This document shows positions 10,677 through 24,607 of a DNA stretch of 64,000 nucleotides, one piece after another. The notes under the pieces are model-generated. The model ran no database searches. It saw only the letters and a program-made list of their open reading frames with translations, and was not told where the DNA came from. The position numbers and the translations under genes are program-made. This DNA comes from Monomorium pharaonis. Lineage: Eukaryota > Arthropoda > Insecta > Hymenoptera > Formicidae. Each line of letters starts with the position of its first letter. Position 1 is the first letter of the stretch. The stretch lies in assembly GCF_013373865.1 (NCBI RefSeq), contig NC_050475.1, positions 19,824,358-19,888,357 of the forward strand, read 5' to 3'.

Positions 10677-13600
10677 TACGTTTCACATCTATTTCACACG
10701 TTGCTTTCCGAACTAACGAGGATGAGTATAAGATTAATGGCGCTGATTGCGGCGAATAACTAGTGTACGATGTAAATTTTGTTTAAGTAAAGATTGCACG
10801 CGAACCTATTAAAGTTGTATTTTTAATCAACAGTCCCGATAAGGCTTGTCCCTCCGAAATAGTCTAAGGGTCGTAAGGGCCGCCATCACGATTATCCAAG
10901 GGATTAAATTAAACGCGAGAAAGTCCCGCGTTTTCTTCGGTCGCGCTTCTCCCGTTTCCTTCGATGTCGACGATTCTTATCGGAATTATCTCATTTTCCG
11001 ATGGCAAAGGTGTAATCAGAGAACGCGCTTCGATCTATTATCTCTCTCTCTCTCTCAGTGCTACAATCAACATAGGCCCATCTCACTCGACGACATCCAC
11101 AATCTCCGATTTCACTCATACAATGTTAAATTAAAGTTAATTTAATTGACTTAAAAATGGAATTCTAAAATTACCTCGATTAGATAACGGTATTCACAGA
11201 TCAATTTAATTAATTAAATCGACTTTAATCATATCACTTCTGCGACACTCGATGAGATCAACAGAACAATATCACTTTTGCACTAATTTACATCACCCGT
11301 GTTGCTTATTTTCCTGTTTCCCAAACTCGTGGGATCTTCCGTGACAATCGAATCTGCGAATCACTAAACGGGCGGGAGATAATCAAACGAGGAGATCGCA
11401 TCTCGCGGATCCCAGCCAGCTCGGTATCTATCGGTGAAATATTTCGTCGCGTTATACACGCGCGATCTTTCTCCGATTGCGCGACTCCTCGTTCTCCTCA
11501 CGTTTCCGGTCGCGCGGACCTGAGCGCTTCGTCGCGTGAGCGCAAAAATTGCGGCGGCGGACTAAGCAAGAAATTAAGGAGACAGGTGAGGCAAGGCTCG
11601 ATAAGCGGTTTCTGCTGGTCGTGGAGCGAGAGAGAGAGAGAAAGAAAGAGAGAGGGAGGGGGGAGAAGCACGTGAGAGAGTAGGCACGAGAGCGGGAGGG
11701 AAAAACGAGCTAATGCAAGCCGACGAGGACAAGATGTGGAGAGGGGCACAACACCGCAGTGGCGCTCAATTATACCCGCAGTATAGTTACACGAAATTGG
11801 CAAAACGATTACGACCGTGAGTCATTGCCGACTCAGTGCTGTCTGGTACGGGATCTTTACGGCGAACGCCGTGAGTGGATCTTAAAGTGCAGGCTCAGTA
11901 AAAGAATCCTTCCCTTTGCAAAGATGATGAAGAAGAAGAAGCGAGCGAACGAGCAACTGAAAATGTATAGGTACAGAGATACGGTACAAAGAAGAGAACG
12001 TTACGGGGGAGAAAAAAAAGTAAGAGATAAGCTTGTTTAAGAGTGGGCCTCGGAGACTCTTCTTCGGCAGCGAAAGAGTGGAACGATGCTATGTTAATAT
12101 TTATACAAGGGAGAGAACGATTTTACTGAAGCATCTAAAATTAAATATAGAGATGTGAAAAGCATTTTCTTGAACCATCAAAATAATTATCGTAATAATT
12201 AAGAACGTAAAAGGTTTTGACATTCTAGCTACATTCCTTGAGCGTCTTACATAATTATCTTGACAATCCAATAATTATTTTCGAATCTGTATTCAGTTAA
12301 ATTTTTAGACTTTCTTTTTCCGTTTGTATATGAGAAGCAAAAAAAATTTCAAACTACATTTAAACGCGTTTTATGCTACGAGGCTCATTACGACGTTAGC
12401 TACGCTTAGTGTAGTTTCTTCCTCGCAGCTATGCTTGCTAAATCGTTCGTTTAATTTATCGTTCATATAGATGCGGCAAATCAGAAGATCGCAAATCAAG
12501 TTCCAAAGTTAAGCATCCCGGCTGTAATTCGCGATTTGCGCAGACTGTTGATTCAGTCGCGCTATGTTAACTGCTCGGAAAATTGTCCTATTTGCCCTGC
12601 AAGATATCAGGAATCCTTAATTAATTGAAGCTCGAATTACGGCCCGCTAGCGCGCATTTAAAACCTCGCATACGTGTCGCGCTTCTTTTCCTCTTCAAGC
12701 TCTGGAGGCTCGAAGGGGTATTTAATTAAAGGTTTCGTATTCAATTAGAAGCGTTTGATTTTACGGACCGCGGACTTTGGAAGGAGGGTATGGAAGCTAA
12801 GCCGGAAACCATAAATTTTCCAAGCGCCTGTAAAGTCTACTTAAAACCCGCCGTATCCCGACTGTAAGAAACGACAAATTTCGCAGGGAGTTCCTCTTTC
12901 ATCGTCTTTCACGCGACTTTTCAAGGAGCGCTCATAAAGTTTTCAGCACTTTGTCGCGTTAAGAAGTCTCCGGTGGAGTCCATCGTCTTTAAGTGCAGTA
13001 CGAGAGCGATATAACAAACATTTCCACAACATCGAAATGATTAATGCGCGTTATAATAATGATATTTTTTAATCGAGGAAAACAATTATTACGCTACTAA
13101 AATTACGGGGGACAAGTTTCATCGCGGCAAGAAACACTTTCAAGTTAGATATAATAAATTAGAGTAATACATTAGTCGATAACGTTTAGTACCCGCATAA
13201 TTTTCTCCTTGGCGTTCGAATACCTTGGGTTGTGCGCAAAAAGAGTAGAAATAAATTCGCCTAGACGACAAGTGTCGAGGTTTGGAGTGACATGTCAAGG
13301 TAATGTTATCGAAGCCGCGAGCGTTCTTGAAACCGACGTTGTTTTGAGAAAAAATATCGAAGATAATTTCGCTATCACATCGAACATTCAAATATCCGAA
13401 TCGATATCGCGGTTTAATTAAACATTCCTCGATTATTTAATAAAAAAAAAATTCAGAGAATACGTTTTACGAGAAAATAATGTCCCCATTATTTTAAAAA
13501 TAATGAAGGATTTTTTAATATTTATGAGCGCACTAGCTTTCTAATATTTGCTTTAGCCCTTGATTCCTGAGGACATAATGTAATTGATATATAATATATT

Positions 13601-16600
13601 TAGTCGTTGAATCGTTCTACTCTGCAAATTAAGCTTGCATTAGCGTTCGACCGTACCGAACAAAATACTAATGTACAATAATAATTTGTGCGGATTATTC
13701 AGTGGTTAAACGGCCATTTCACTTTTCCGGTTAACCGTAAATTATTCCCCAGGGGTTCCGACTTTTGAAGTCCCCATTCGAAATTTCATAATGTGCGCGC
13801 AATTAAAACGCGATAAAAGGCGCGTAAACGCGCGCGCGCGCTATCTTAAGAAATAAATTGTCACATCGTCGCTGTTAGGGAGAGAGGGGGGGATTCTAAT
13901 GAAGCGTCGAATTTATCGCCAACGACAAAAGGATCTTTGATATACCCGCGGAACCACGAAAACCGGCGGCCGGTTTCGTCCGCAATTAGCGGCGATTTCC
14001 TCTCTCTTGTGAAAATAAATTACTCGTTCACACCTCGCTAACTCGATTTCCATGATGTGCTCTGAGACAGGTGATCGCTATCACGAGCAGAGTTTCTGGT
14101 AATTTGCACAAAATGTTCGAACCATTAGAACGGCGATGTGCACGGCGTGGCAAGAAAATGGTAAAACTTGACTTTGATGCGCGAAACTCCGTACAGATCT
14201 TTAATCACTTCATGTGATGCGCGGTTTCTCTGCGGTCTCGCTTTTATTTATCTACTGACTCTTACGTTTCTCTCTGTCTCTCTCTCTCTCTTTGGAGTTT
14301 TCTTTATATTTTTATTAACTAAAGCAAAAGAACGTCGCCGTTCGACATAATTTTTGCGCGATACATTTTTCTCGTTTGCGCTGCATTAATCCAGTCGTAG
14401 CACTGTTTATTATAAGAGCGATAAGACTAGGATTTTTAATTTTCTTTTTTACGTGTATTTATACGTAGTAATGAAAAATTTTGAATAATAACACGACAGC
14501 TGTGTCGAAACTGCAAAAGAGCTTTTTATATATAAAAAAAGTTTTATTAATATAAAAAAGGATGCCTGTCGCATTAGAATAATTTGACGGATATAAACTT
14601 CAAATAACACGATTCGTAATTTAACATAAAAATATTTTGTGTTAAACAAATTTTTTATCTTGAATTTTTTTCGTGACTACCTAACACGTGTCATTGTGAG
14701 TTTTCTATAATTAACTAAGAATTAATGAAGAGATTGAATCATATATTTTGACAGATTTTGAAAGATTACAAGATCCGCGTTCCTCGCATCATTGCTCCTG
14801 CATTCAGAAGCAAGAACTTCTTCGCGTTACCGCGTCCATTTATATCCGCGAGTTTGTTCGCGTGAAAAATTATTTTTATCGCCCTGTACACACAAGAAGT
14901 GAGAAAGATTGCACTCGCGTGCATCGTTTTGCCGAACTGCATTCCGGGTATCTTCGTGTCGTAAGAAAGTTGAGAGCCGCGCTTCTTTTTCGCCGCGAAA
15001 CCGCGAGATAAACGGAGAACCGACCGGCACGAGACGGTACGAGCTAGGTAAGCGGATTACGCCGCGCCGGACGAGACGCGCGCGCGTGGCCGCCGCGCGC
15101 ACAGGAAGCTCGCCAAGTTTCGTTTCCACGTGCTATTCGCGATGCATTTGCATGGGAAACGCGCGCGCTGCGCCCGCGTAATTCGCATAATAAATGGTGT
15201 AATGAGTCCCTGACGACATGCTAAATTCCCACGGGCGTTGCGGTTTTGAGAGCGCGGAAGCTCATCCCGAAACTAGTGAGTGTCGATCGAGAAAAGGACG
15301 AAGGAAATCTTCTCGGATGGACAGCAACGTCACTGCATGCTGTCACGTTAATTAGACGAGCTATTAAAATTTCATTCTTATTTAATGGACTGAGGCATGA
15401 TTTTCTGTCATTTTTCATAGGAATAAAATTATCGAATCGTGTACATAATGTTAAAAATAACAAAACGTTATTTAAGGAATTACTCAAGGAATTTAAATTT
15501 AATTCTTTAATATTTAACAGTGTAGATAAATTATTTCAGGAAAGTTGTTATTTAATATTAAACATGCACGCTTCTTTTCATCCAATGAAAATATCAATAT
15601 TTAATTGTTTAGTCAATATAATAAAGATTAATAGTTATAACTGTTCAAATATATTTCGTGAAAAAAAATCTTCAGACTAATACGATTTCGATTTTCGATT
15701 AGTCATCGGATGTGAGAGTTAAACGTCTATCACAAGGACGTCTTGGGAGGTCGTCCAGGTAAAGGATATTTCTCGGGATTTTCTTTGGCACGCAGAACAG
15801 ATTCTCTTTCCAATGACCTGATCGTCAAAGAACGAACGTGATGTCGAATAAGATGACTGTATATCAACTGCGCGCACGTGATCCCGATTTATCGAAACTC
15901 GACGGACAGGTCCTTCTTTTTGTTCGTCTCTCGCCAGAGACGAATATATTCAATGACCCCAGACGAAATATGTATTTCTTTTTCTCTCTCCAACTGGTCT
16001 TTCGAGTAATATGCTTCAAAAGACACAAATGTGAAACAAACTCAAAAAAAGATATTTCATAAATTACAATACAAATCTTTTTAATCTTTCTAGTCTCAAA
16101 AATAAATAAATTGCAAAGTAGCCAAAATGAATAAATTTTAGCTATTTTAGTTACAACATATACTGAGTCAAATATATTTTTCAAAAGATGTTTTTACTTT
16201 TATCTAATTGAATTTGCATAAGTATGCATGCGATAATTAAATATGAATCTTATATTTTAAATATGTAGGTATCGTCATGATACATAATCAGATATTAGGT
16301 GAATAATTATAAATATATAATGAAATGAATATTGAATATATTACAAGCGACGGAAAATTCCTATTATAAATACATTTTTAACCTGGCTTTTATAATATTT
16401 TTATTTAAAGAAATTTTTATTAGTTCGGAATAAAAGCACGAAAAAACTCATAAAAAATTCTGGCAAAAATTACTGATGCTCAGAAAAAGAGATAGAAAAA
16501 GAGAAAAAAAATTAAATTAAATACCAAGTTTGCACGTAATACCTATTCAAGTAGAGCGTCGTAAAAGCGATTTTACTAAACGGAACATAGGTTCCCTTGA

Positions 16601-16744
16601 CATCCTTAATTGAAGTCTCCTTAAGGTATGTATCTAAAACTGACAGCGTGAATTATGGTAACGCGAAACGAAGGCATTTAACCTAAATATACTTCATCTT
16701 ATTGAATAAATTCAAGAATATTTTTCACATTAAAAAATAAAACT
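10677..16744. other. Gene-free stretch: purine tract, CpG block, CT repeats
   Basis: No supported gene. It holds CT microsatellites near 11041-11056 and 14275-14291, a strong polypurine tract of GAGA/GGGAGG type at about 11625-11700, and GC-rich blocks at 11330-11730 and 14930-15180. The latter has a plausible plus-strand splice donor (CTAG|GTAAGC at 15047/15048), which could mark a non-coding first exon, but no downstream partner could be found. GAGA-type tracts can bind GAGA factor in insects; binding here is a guess. Confidence 0.35.
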
Positions 16745-17193
16745 ACGATAAATTAAAAATGACAAAAGGAAATAGCAAAGAATGTAATTACTGTTGGGAT
16801 ATCAATATTTTTAAATCATGAAATATCAAATATTATTTAAAACATCTATTATTTTAAAGCATTTTTTGAGATGTAAAAATAATTTATATCTAATAAAAAT
16901 TCAATTGAATGCTATTTTCCTTTATAATATTTTAAAATGTTAAGTATTTTTATAAATAAATCTCAAAGTAAATTCTATTTAAATAGAGGTATTTATTGTA
17001 TCACTAGTGTTAATAAAAAATACATAAAAATTAAATATAATAAAATATAATAAAAATTAAATGTTCAAACTCCAAGTATACAAAAGTTCGTAGATCTCTG
17101 CTATTTTGTGACTTAAAAATATCAATACTCTGACAGTAATTACATTCTTTGTGGTTATCTATTGCATTTTCTTTGTCACTTTTAATTCATCGT
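16745..17193. repeat. Inverted repeat, arms of about 75-85 bp
   Basis: The left arm (16745-16819) and the right arm (17109-17193, opposite strand) share ACGATRAATTAAAARTGACA, then AAAGAATGTAATTACTGT, then ATATTTTTAA. The arms have a few gaps and are separated by about 290 bp of AT-rich DNA. It could be a decayed foldback or MITE element. Terminal duplication was not resolved. Confidence 0.6.
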
Positions 17194-18339
17194 ATGTTTC
17201 TCATCATTCATAAACTAATCAGTAATTTTCTGCTATATAATTATTTCTCGGCAATCACGCTTGATTATACAACAATACCAATTATTTTCTATGAGAATAT
17301 GTTGCAATGACATTTACCGATTTGATGAAACTTCCTACGACATGAATATTACCTAATTGCTATTATCCATCGAAATTTGCCTACCAACTACATTAATCAG
17401 ATATCTTAACAGTATTTTATATCCGCAGCCACAAAATCTTTATTAAGGAAATATTCTCATTTTTTGGATTTCAAAAAATTATTATATGACATTCTTTAAC
17501 AATTTGAGGAGGATAGAGAGAAAGAGCAAATTAAAAATATAACTTACAAAAATTCTTATTAATGTAGAAACTGTTTGCGAAACTTTAAACATATTTTTAT
17601 TAAAATAATTTTTTTAATTGTTGCTACAATAACTTATCTTTTAGGTGTAGTATATAGTGTCAATCCGATCAACTCAAAATTTTTAGGCAATATTCACAAT
17701 ATTTTCCTCTCTCGATCGAACAATCAAATAGAAATGTCAACTTTTCAATTTTTCCTGTGATAAAGTCTCGGGAGAAAAAACAAAAAAATCAATTTTTTTC
17801 ACTTAACGTTTTTACAAAAATCAATATTTTAACTTGATTGTAGTCTCTCATCTCTCCGACGAGAACTATATTTATATAAAGAATTAAATTTTTATTTCAA
17901 ATAATCTTGCATCTTATGTCGTAGCAATTGTAAAATATTTTTTTTCACATGCCCATACAGATTTGCAAATAATTGACAAAATATATTTTCTATGTTTGAA
18001 AAAATTTGTAAAGAATATTTAAATATTACAGAATAAATTTCAAATTTATCATTTTTATATTTTTCCCAAATAAAGTTCTTACATAAAGAAGAATACAGAA
18101 ATGTTATCAAAGGTGAGAATATCTCCTTAGACGCGACATACGGATTCTTTTCATTCTTCGCGAGCACAAAGCTGAAGCATGATAAGCTGTATAAGTAAAA
18201 AGCTACATTAAATGTTACGAAAAATGGAAAACATTGGCAAATGGAGAATGAAGTATAAAAAATTTACGATTTTTGTGATTTTATCAATTAATTTAATTCT
18301 ATTGCCAAATAAATGCACGTACCGGATAATTTCTATCTA

Positions 18340-18830
18340 TGCATCTAACGTTGTCTCAAGTGCAACGGCACCCTTATAAGGCAGATGGCTTTGCGAGAGG
18401 TGGGACATTCCCACCTTAGACCCACAAAGAGACACATGTGCATGACACATCGACTGGGCGCGGGCATGACACATCGACCGACGCTGCAATCGTGCATGTG
18501 CACACCTAATGTGCATGTACGAAACCACGATCACGAAGACGATTATCATTCTTTCCATCGTTACCGGATCTCACGATTCTTTTCGTGGATTATTAATTCT
18601 TCTCTCACCGAAGAGATTGTTAGAGATTATAGTTATTATAGAAATAAGAACTTTGTATTGTTCTTATTTCTATAATAACGATGAAAACAAGTATATATAT
18701 TTTTGTTTCATTGAGTTTCTCAATATATATATTTTTTATGTATCTTTGTTAGAATATACATATATGTTTTATTATAGCATTTTCTTCAATTGCATATTAT
18801 TTCTATTATATCATTTAATTTAAAACCTAG
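18340..18830. repeat. Possible solo LTR or retroelement fragment
   Basis: A moderately GC-rich island inside AT-rich DNA has CTTATAAGGC (TATA-like) at about 18374, a 15-bp direct repeat GCATGACACATCGAC at 18440-18454 and 18464-18478, and a perfect hairpin at 18632-18679. The arrangement resembles an LTR, but TG...CA ends and a target duplication could not be fixed and no gag/pol remnant is adjacent. Confidence 0.25.
18632..18679. repeat. Perfect 20-bp hairpin with 8-nt loop
   Basis: The left arm is GTTATTATAGAAATAAGAAC, the loop is TTTGTATT, and the right arm (from 18660) is the exact reverse complement of the left. A perfect 20/20 stem is unusual even in AT-rich DNA. It could be a hairpin in a transcript (for example an LTR polyadenylation region), a young foldback, or an unannotated small-RNA precursor. 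Confidence 0.85.
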
Positions 18831-21800
18831 TACCTAAATTTTTATATCGTACTCAATATTTATTATTGTTAAATGGTTCAAGAAATATAAAGAACGAAAC
18901 ACCTAGTATTTGAGTCAACCCACATTCATTGTTCTCCATTCTTGTTTCCCTCCCTTTCATCGCGTGGGTTCAAAGGAAACTAAAGTGAAGGAATGAGAAA
19001 CGAAAGGTATCTTTACGAAAATAGTCAACACCATATAGAGATCTTTATTTACTTCCTGTTACTCGAGTGTACTGTAAAAATTGATGAAAAAGTTATGTCT
19101 GATAAGAATACTGCAAAATCTACTTTGTCGAAGATATGAAGCGCGAAGAAAAAAAACTTGGAGGCACAAAAATGTAGAAATATATCTCTTAACAATTTTT
19201 TCGTATCCAAGATTTTCACACCAAGTTTCACGAAAGTTCAAAAGTAGCAAGTTTATTTAAAGTTTGCAGGAAATTGGTACTTCCGGCAACCTATCAGGGC
19301 GAGCCGAGAGAGATTGATTCGATTTGCTTCTTGATTAAACAAAATAGTCGCACTCTTTAAACACGACTTCTACGAATCCCACCGGAGTTCGCGAAGTAGG
19401 TCGTCGCTTCGGCATCATTACGGTGGGAAATTTCTGCTTTCACATCGCTGGCAAGTTTCGACCCTCCGTAGGTGGTGACCTTTTCTGCACAGCCCTGGTT
19501 CGGATGGTCCCGCCAAGTAAAGTTTGGACCGTGCGCGACAGAGTCCGCGAGAACTTCCGGTGACCATTACTCACGGCGAAAACTTTAACTTCCGGATTAT
19601 TATGCTTATACACATATTACTTTTACGTCGAAATAACGTGACATAAAACGCCGCATGATAAAACATTTGGCGAGGTAAAGAAATAGATCAAAACAACGAA
19701 AGCGAGGGATTCTGTAACAAGCTCGATGTGTCGTTGAGCAATTTGTCAAGTGCGCAAATCGCAGCGATCGTCGACCACATGATAGATTTCGAAATCAATA
19801 TACTCTGTCAATATCGTTGAACTTTGCTTCGTTCGAATGCATGATAAGTGAGAAAGTGTTAGAATCGCGGGATGCATAGAGATCATTTATTTTTTAAGAT
19901 CCTTAACCTACGCGACCTAAAATTATACGCGATATATACAAGGCGACTTGCGCATCTGTTATAAACATAAAGTCAATTTACGTAACAACTTGCGTGTTAT
20001 GTACGTTAAATGATTACTGCAGCAGTAAAAGAGGAAGAGAAGAGTCTTATTTGATAATAAAACGCAATAATTGAATTTTTATATTGTACTTAATATTGCG
20101 ATGTGGCAATAAAATTATTACGACAGTGTCTAGCGTATGAAAAAATTATCCGAAAGAACATTTTATCCTCTAACATTACGTCGTTCTCGTTATATTTGAA
20201 GCTCAATTGACCGGTAGTTTCAAGAATTACATTTCCTTTTTTATATTGTAATATATTTTACATTATTACACGTATTATTATATGTGTTCTTTATAGCTAT
20301 GTAAATTAAAAAAATGTAGCATTGCGTTTAAATAAACTTTTGTAAGTCAGATATCTTGTGATCATCCTGTGTATCAAATAGAGATATCGATATCTCCGCA
20401 AAGATATATTGATTATTGATTTCGCGTAATATTATGCATAATAGACCCTTCTCTCAATTTTGCTTCTGCATCATTGAAGATTGTATATATTGAAGTCTTC
20501 TCTGCTTCGATAAAACAAAATTATTTAAATACCGAGACAAACGTCGTTGGATTTTAATTAAAGCTCTTGTCCAACCACATCGATTATTACCCGTCCTGAT
20601 GCGATTCGCGTTTATTCCTTTTAATATTCTTTTCGTAATCAATATTCAAATTAATTAAAATTCTGCGTTCTTCGTCCAAATAATTTTTTTTAATAATTGC
20701 GAAGTCGATGCTGCTTTAACGAGAATTTGACGGCAGGTTGTGACGGGCAAACTGTCGAGATTTATTGTCGAAAAACGCATCCGCCTCAAATATCGAACGT
20801 GCTAATGAAATAATAATTAAGGTCACGAGGCATAAAAATTCCGCACAATTTTCGGCGACTAATCACTAATCAATAATCATTCATCGACACGCGCGCCGGG
20901 AGACGTACATTATCCGATTGATAGCTATTCAGGGACGAGAGAGCCGGCGGATTCGACGCGACAAGCGCGCGCGGCCATCGAATATTAATTAGCGATTATA
21001 CGCAAAAAATTTCACGCGCGAGGCTTCTCGAAATAAAGCAGTAATGGAGCAAATAAGGGAGAAAGAGAGAGAGAGAATTCGTTCTATCCCTTTTCGCCAA
21101 CATATGGTTTCGAGACTGCTGCGCGGTTGCTCTCGAGACCGTTTGTCTTTAGTGAAAACCCTCTTTCATCCCTTGTCTCTTTGTCAGCAGCATCCCGCAT
21201 CAAATTTCGTCTCTATAATATCTATGAACGGTCCATGCGAGGAACGAATGACAGTGACGTTTCGCGGCTTTTATATTTTTAGTAGGGAAGAGTTGCTGAA
21301 AGCGTACCCGGTTTTTCTACCTCTTCAATATTTTACATTTTTACTTGATATTTAGTGACAAAACATATTTAGTGAACAAGATTGACGCGTAGTGACAAAA
21401 ATATGAAGTAAATGAGAAATGAGTAACATGTTAGACAAAAATTTTAATAGCTTAGGTTACATCCTATTTTGTTCATGCTGACAACACCTTGTCACTGTTA
21501 ATTAATTTCAGATTTAAGCGAATAAAAAGGTAATTTTTATTACCTGTAACTAATCTGTGCTGCCGAATTAAATTTCAGATCAACACAGCAAAAAAATTAG
21601 TACCAAATCAACAAATATTTCATATATGCAACAATATAAAATCCTTAAATAATTTGATAATCTTAAAAACGTAATAACTTATTTATATTATGAAGAAATT
21701 TTATACAATGTTATATTTTATCAAGAAAGACATATTCATTTTTATTTAATGATAATTTTTATGAATAAGAGAGGAAAAAAATATCAAATAAAAAATAACA

Positions 21801-24537
21801 TTTTTTAATTAAGAATAAAAATTTTTGAATATTATTATCAAAACAATCATAAAATTATCAAACTCTTTAAAGATTTTATATTATATATATGAAACAATAT
21901 ACATGACTGTCAATTTGATATTAATATTTTTCCTGTTGTCCCTTATGTAAGAAATTTTATTTTCGTAAATAGCATGAACCGACCGACGCATGGGCAGAGA
22001 GTTCATCGTGCGCTTTTCCAAGCGTACGTTTACCTTTTCAGTCTGAGAAGATAATGTTTTAATTAAAATCTGATAGGTCACCGCAATCAGCGCTGACGCT
22101 CCTGCAGCGCATGATAATCGCGCGAGGCGAACGGAGCACGTAGATTCGGGGCGACGACGTGCACCAAGCGACGCGGTCGCTTGATGCGACTATCAGACGA
22201 TAAATACTCGCGCCGTTTCACGTTGTTATTCATTACGGCGATCTTATTATCCGTTCTTTATGGTCCATTTCTCCCGGAGCATAAGGTGAAGCGTTTTACT
22301 ACGGCGCGCGTCGCACGTGTATAACGTCGTTTTCGCCGAAGGCGCTTTCCACCGCCTTGCTTGCAATTTGGCGAATGTTCTTCGGTCGTTTTATCGTCGC
22401 TAACGCCGAAATTAGAATATCTAGGGTCTGTATCTCGGCGAGAGAAGAGCTTCCGACGTGAAGAATGACTCTTTGATAACTATACACGATGTATCATGGA
22501 ACTCTGAGGTAAGCTGTGTCTCGAATATTAATAACAATAACGATATTTATAAAATTATAGAAGATGTTTAGTTTTTTCAACACATTATGAAGGAAACAGT
22601 AGTTCGAATCAATACAGCAATTCACGTAACTTCTTACTGCGCGTCTTACATATCGTGAGAATGAGTACAGACCATCTTGAATTAAAGGAAATTTATGGCC
22701 CGCGTCACGAAAAGCGATTTAACCGTATAGCGATAAAAAGGTTAAGACAAATGGGAGAGGTTTTGAGAGCGCCGTTTGAAGAGTCGATCGGAAGGCAACG
22801 GTTTGCTCCCGTTTTGCAGATACTATAATACTATATTTAATTGTGAAGAACCTACTTAACGCGATAGAATATATTATCCAATCTCCTTCCCCTCGCAAAT
22901 CAAAGATAACGATACGTAATTTAAAATATCGAGGCTCACTACGTCGGAGGAATTCGATTTCGAATTGGAGAAAGAAAGAAAGAAAGGAAACGAAACACTG
23001 AAAATAACGAGGAAAGGAGAAAGATAGGCTCACGAGATTTCGCGATTGAATTGCTGCGGGAACGTCGATAATCCTCCTTCCTATTTTATCTCTGTTCCGC
23101 TTTCACGCACAAACGCAATGTCCCGCGAAAAAGAAGTAAAAGGAACGGAGAAATCACGGAATGAAAAAAACTCGCGAAAGGAAAAAAACGGGATGTATTT
23201 CCCTTCCTCAAAAAACATCTAATCGCTCTCCAGAATAAAGTAGATTACCCAGAATAGTAGATCATCATAAATAATATAATTTCTTTCAATTTTTTGCCTT
23301 CTAGCAATTTCCACAAAAATCAGCCTTAAAAAAACTTATTATCCAAAGGAGGACTTTCCTTCCGCAAATTTCAGTAAATTACACCGGACTCTTCGCAATT
23401 AACCTCCTAAAATTAAAATTCGCCTAAATCCTCTCAGCACATTTATTAATCAGGAAAATCCCTGTTTTTTTAAGTGATGTTTTTAAGATTGAATCCGTTC
23501 AGATTTTTTAAACAAGACTAATGAAATGTTAATATTATCTCCGACATCGGAAATAATGATATATCTTGAACGGATAAATAAAATCGCAGTTTTGAAATTC
23601 GTTACAAGGTGTCAATGCAAAATAAAAATGCACGCCAATGAAAAATTTTCATGTTTTATTATTCGCGCGCAGAGAGCTCATAAATAAACATGATTTTCAT
23701 TAATATTCATGCCGGAGAAGAGAGAAACAAAAGCAGACTGCCGTACGTACGACTTGACCTATAGATTTTCGTGGATTAATTGTGGGACATAATGTCGGGC
23801 TAAAAATCTCTTGCAACGACTGCAAATTTTCTAGATATTCTAGCGATTAAGACAAACAATAATTCGAAACATATAATTACATATACAGATATTTTTTCCT
23901 TTCGACTTAAAAATTATTAAATATTAAGAAGATATTTTTCTTAATAAGATACAAAGTTGTACAAAGTTCCTTCATATAAGCAAGTTATGTCTGTTCAACG
24001 CTACATAGCTCTCACTTCATTACTTAACATTTTAAGAATAAAAATATTCTCAAAACAAGATTTTGTTCTCTTTCTGTGTAAAGTTGAGTATTATATTTTT
24101 AATAATTTCTCTAAATAAATTCTTTAAATCTAAATTCGGATTTAGATAAAAGTTAGTGCGCAAATGCGCGACAATAATTCTTTTTTGCAATTCCAAGCAC
24201 AGTCGGATTCGAAATCGAGAAGATAACAGATACATCAAATATGGCGCGGCCAGCTAGTGTCAATATGCGCACCGTCACATTAATCATCCAGGCAACATCC
24301 GTTTCGGATTCAACCCCAAAGCGAATCTCTATCTGGCAATCAGCCAACATGCTCGTGAAATATCTACTTTGTGCAGAGACGACCACGTGTGAATACCAAA
24401 TGCCTACACTAATGTTCTATGTTTCCTATATTTGTTCCTTTTTTAATAGCTTTAATGTTTAATTTAACTTAAAAATCAATTTTTTATTATATTTATTATA
24501 TGCATGTATTATATATTTTATTATACTTAGAAATTGA

Positions 24538-24540
<3 letters not shown>

Positions 24541-24604
<64 letters not shown>
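24541..24604. repeat. (TC)32 microsatellite
   Basis: Sixty-four bases of uninterrupted TC dinucleotide, the longest simple repeat in the window. It reads as polypurine GA on the minus strand. Confidence 0.98.

Positions 24605-24607
<3 letters not shown>

Larger units (their letters stand above)
17194..24540. other. AT-rich gene-free stretch with a GC island near 22.1-22.5 kb
   Basis: Nothing here reads as a spliced gene. Positions 19250-19600 and 22090-22460 are GC-rich blocks; the second includes a small stem AAGCGAC/GTCGCTT. An island at about 24150-24400 is open on both strands (73 codons plus, 77 codons minus) and less AT-rich than its surroundings. It lacks clear splice sites or a recognisable protein family, so it may be a decayed repeat fragment. 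Confidence 0.35.

Noticed and set aside
14827..15181. Overlapping 90- to 100-codon frames on both strands
   Set aside because: High CpG content makes stop-free Arg/Ala-rich frames on both strands; only a donor-like site supports an exon and no partner exists.
17150..17162. Partial likeness to a miR-9-type sequence (TTTGTGGTTATCTA)
   Set aside because: The seed is interrupted and no suitable microRNA hairpin surrounds it; it belongs to the inverted-repeat arm.
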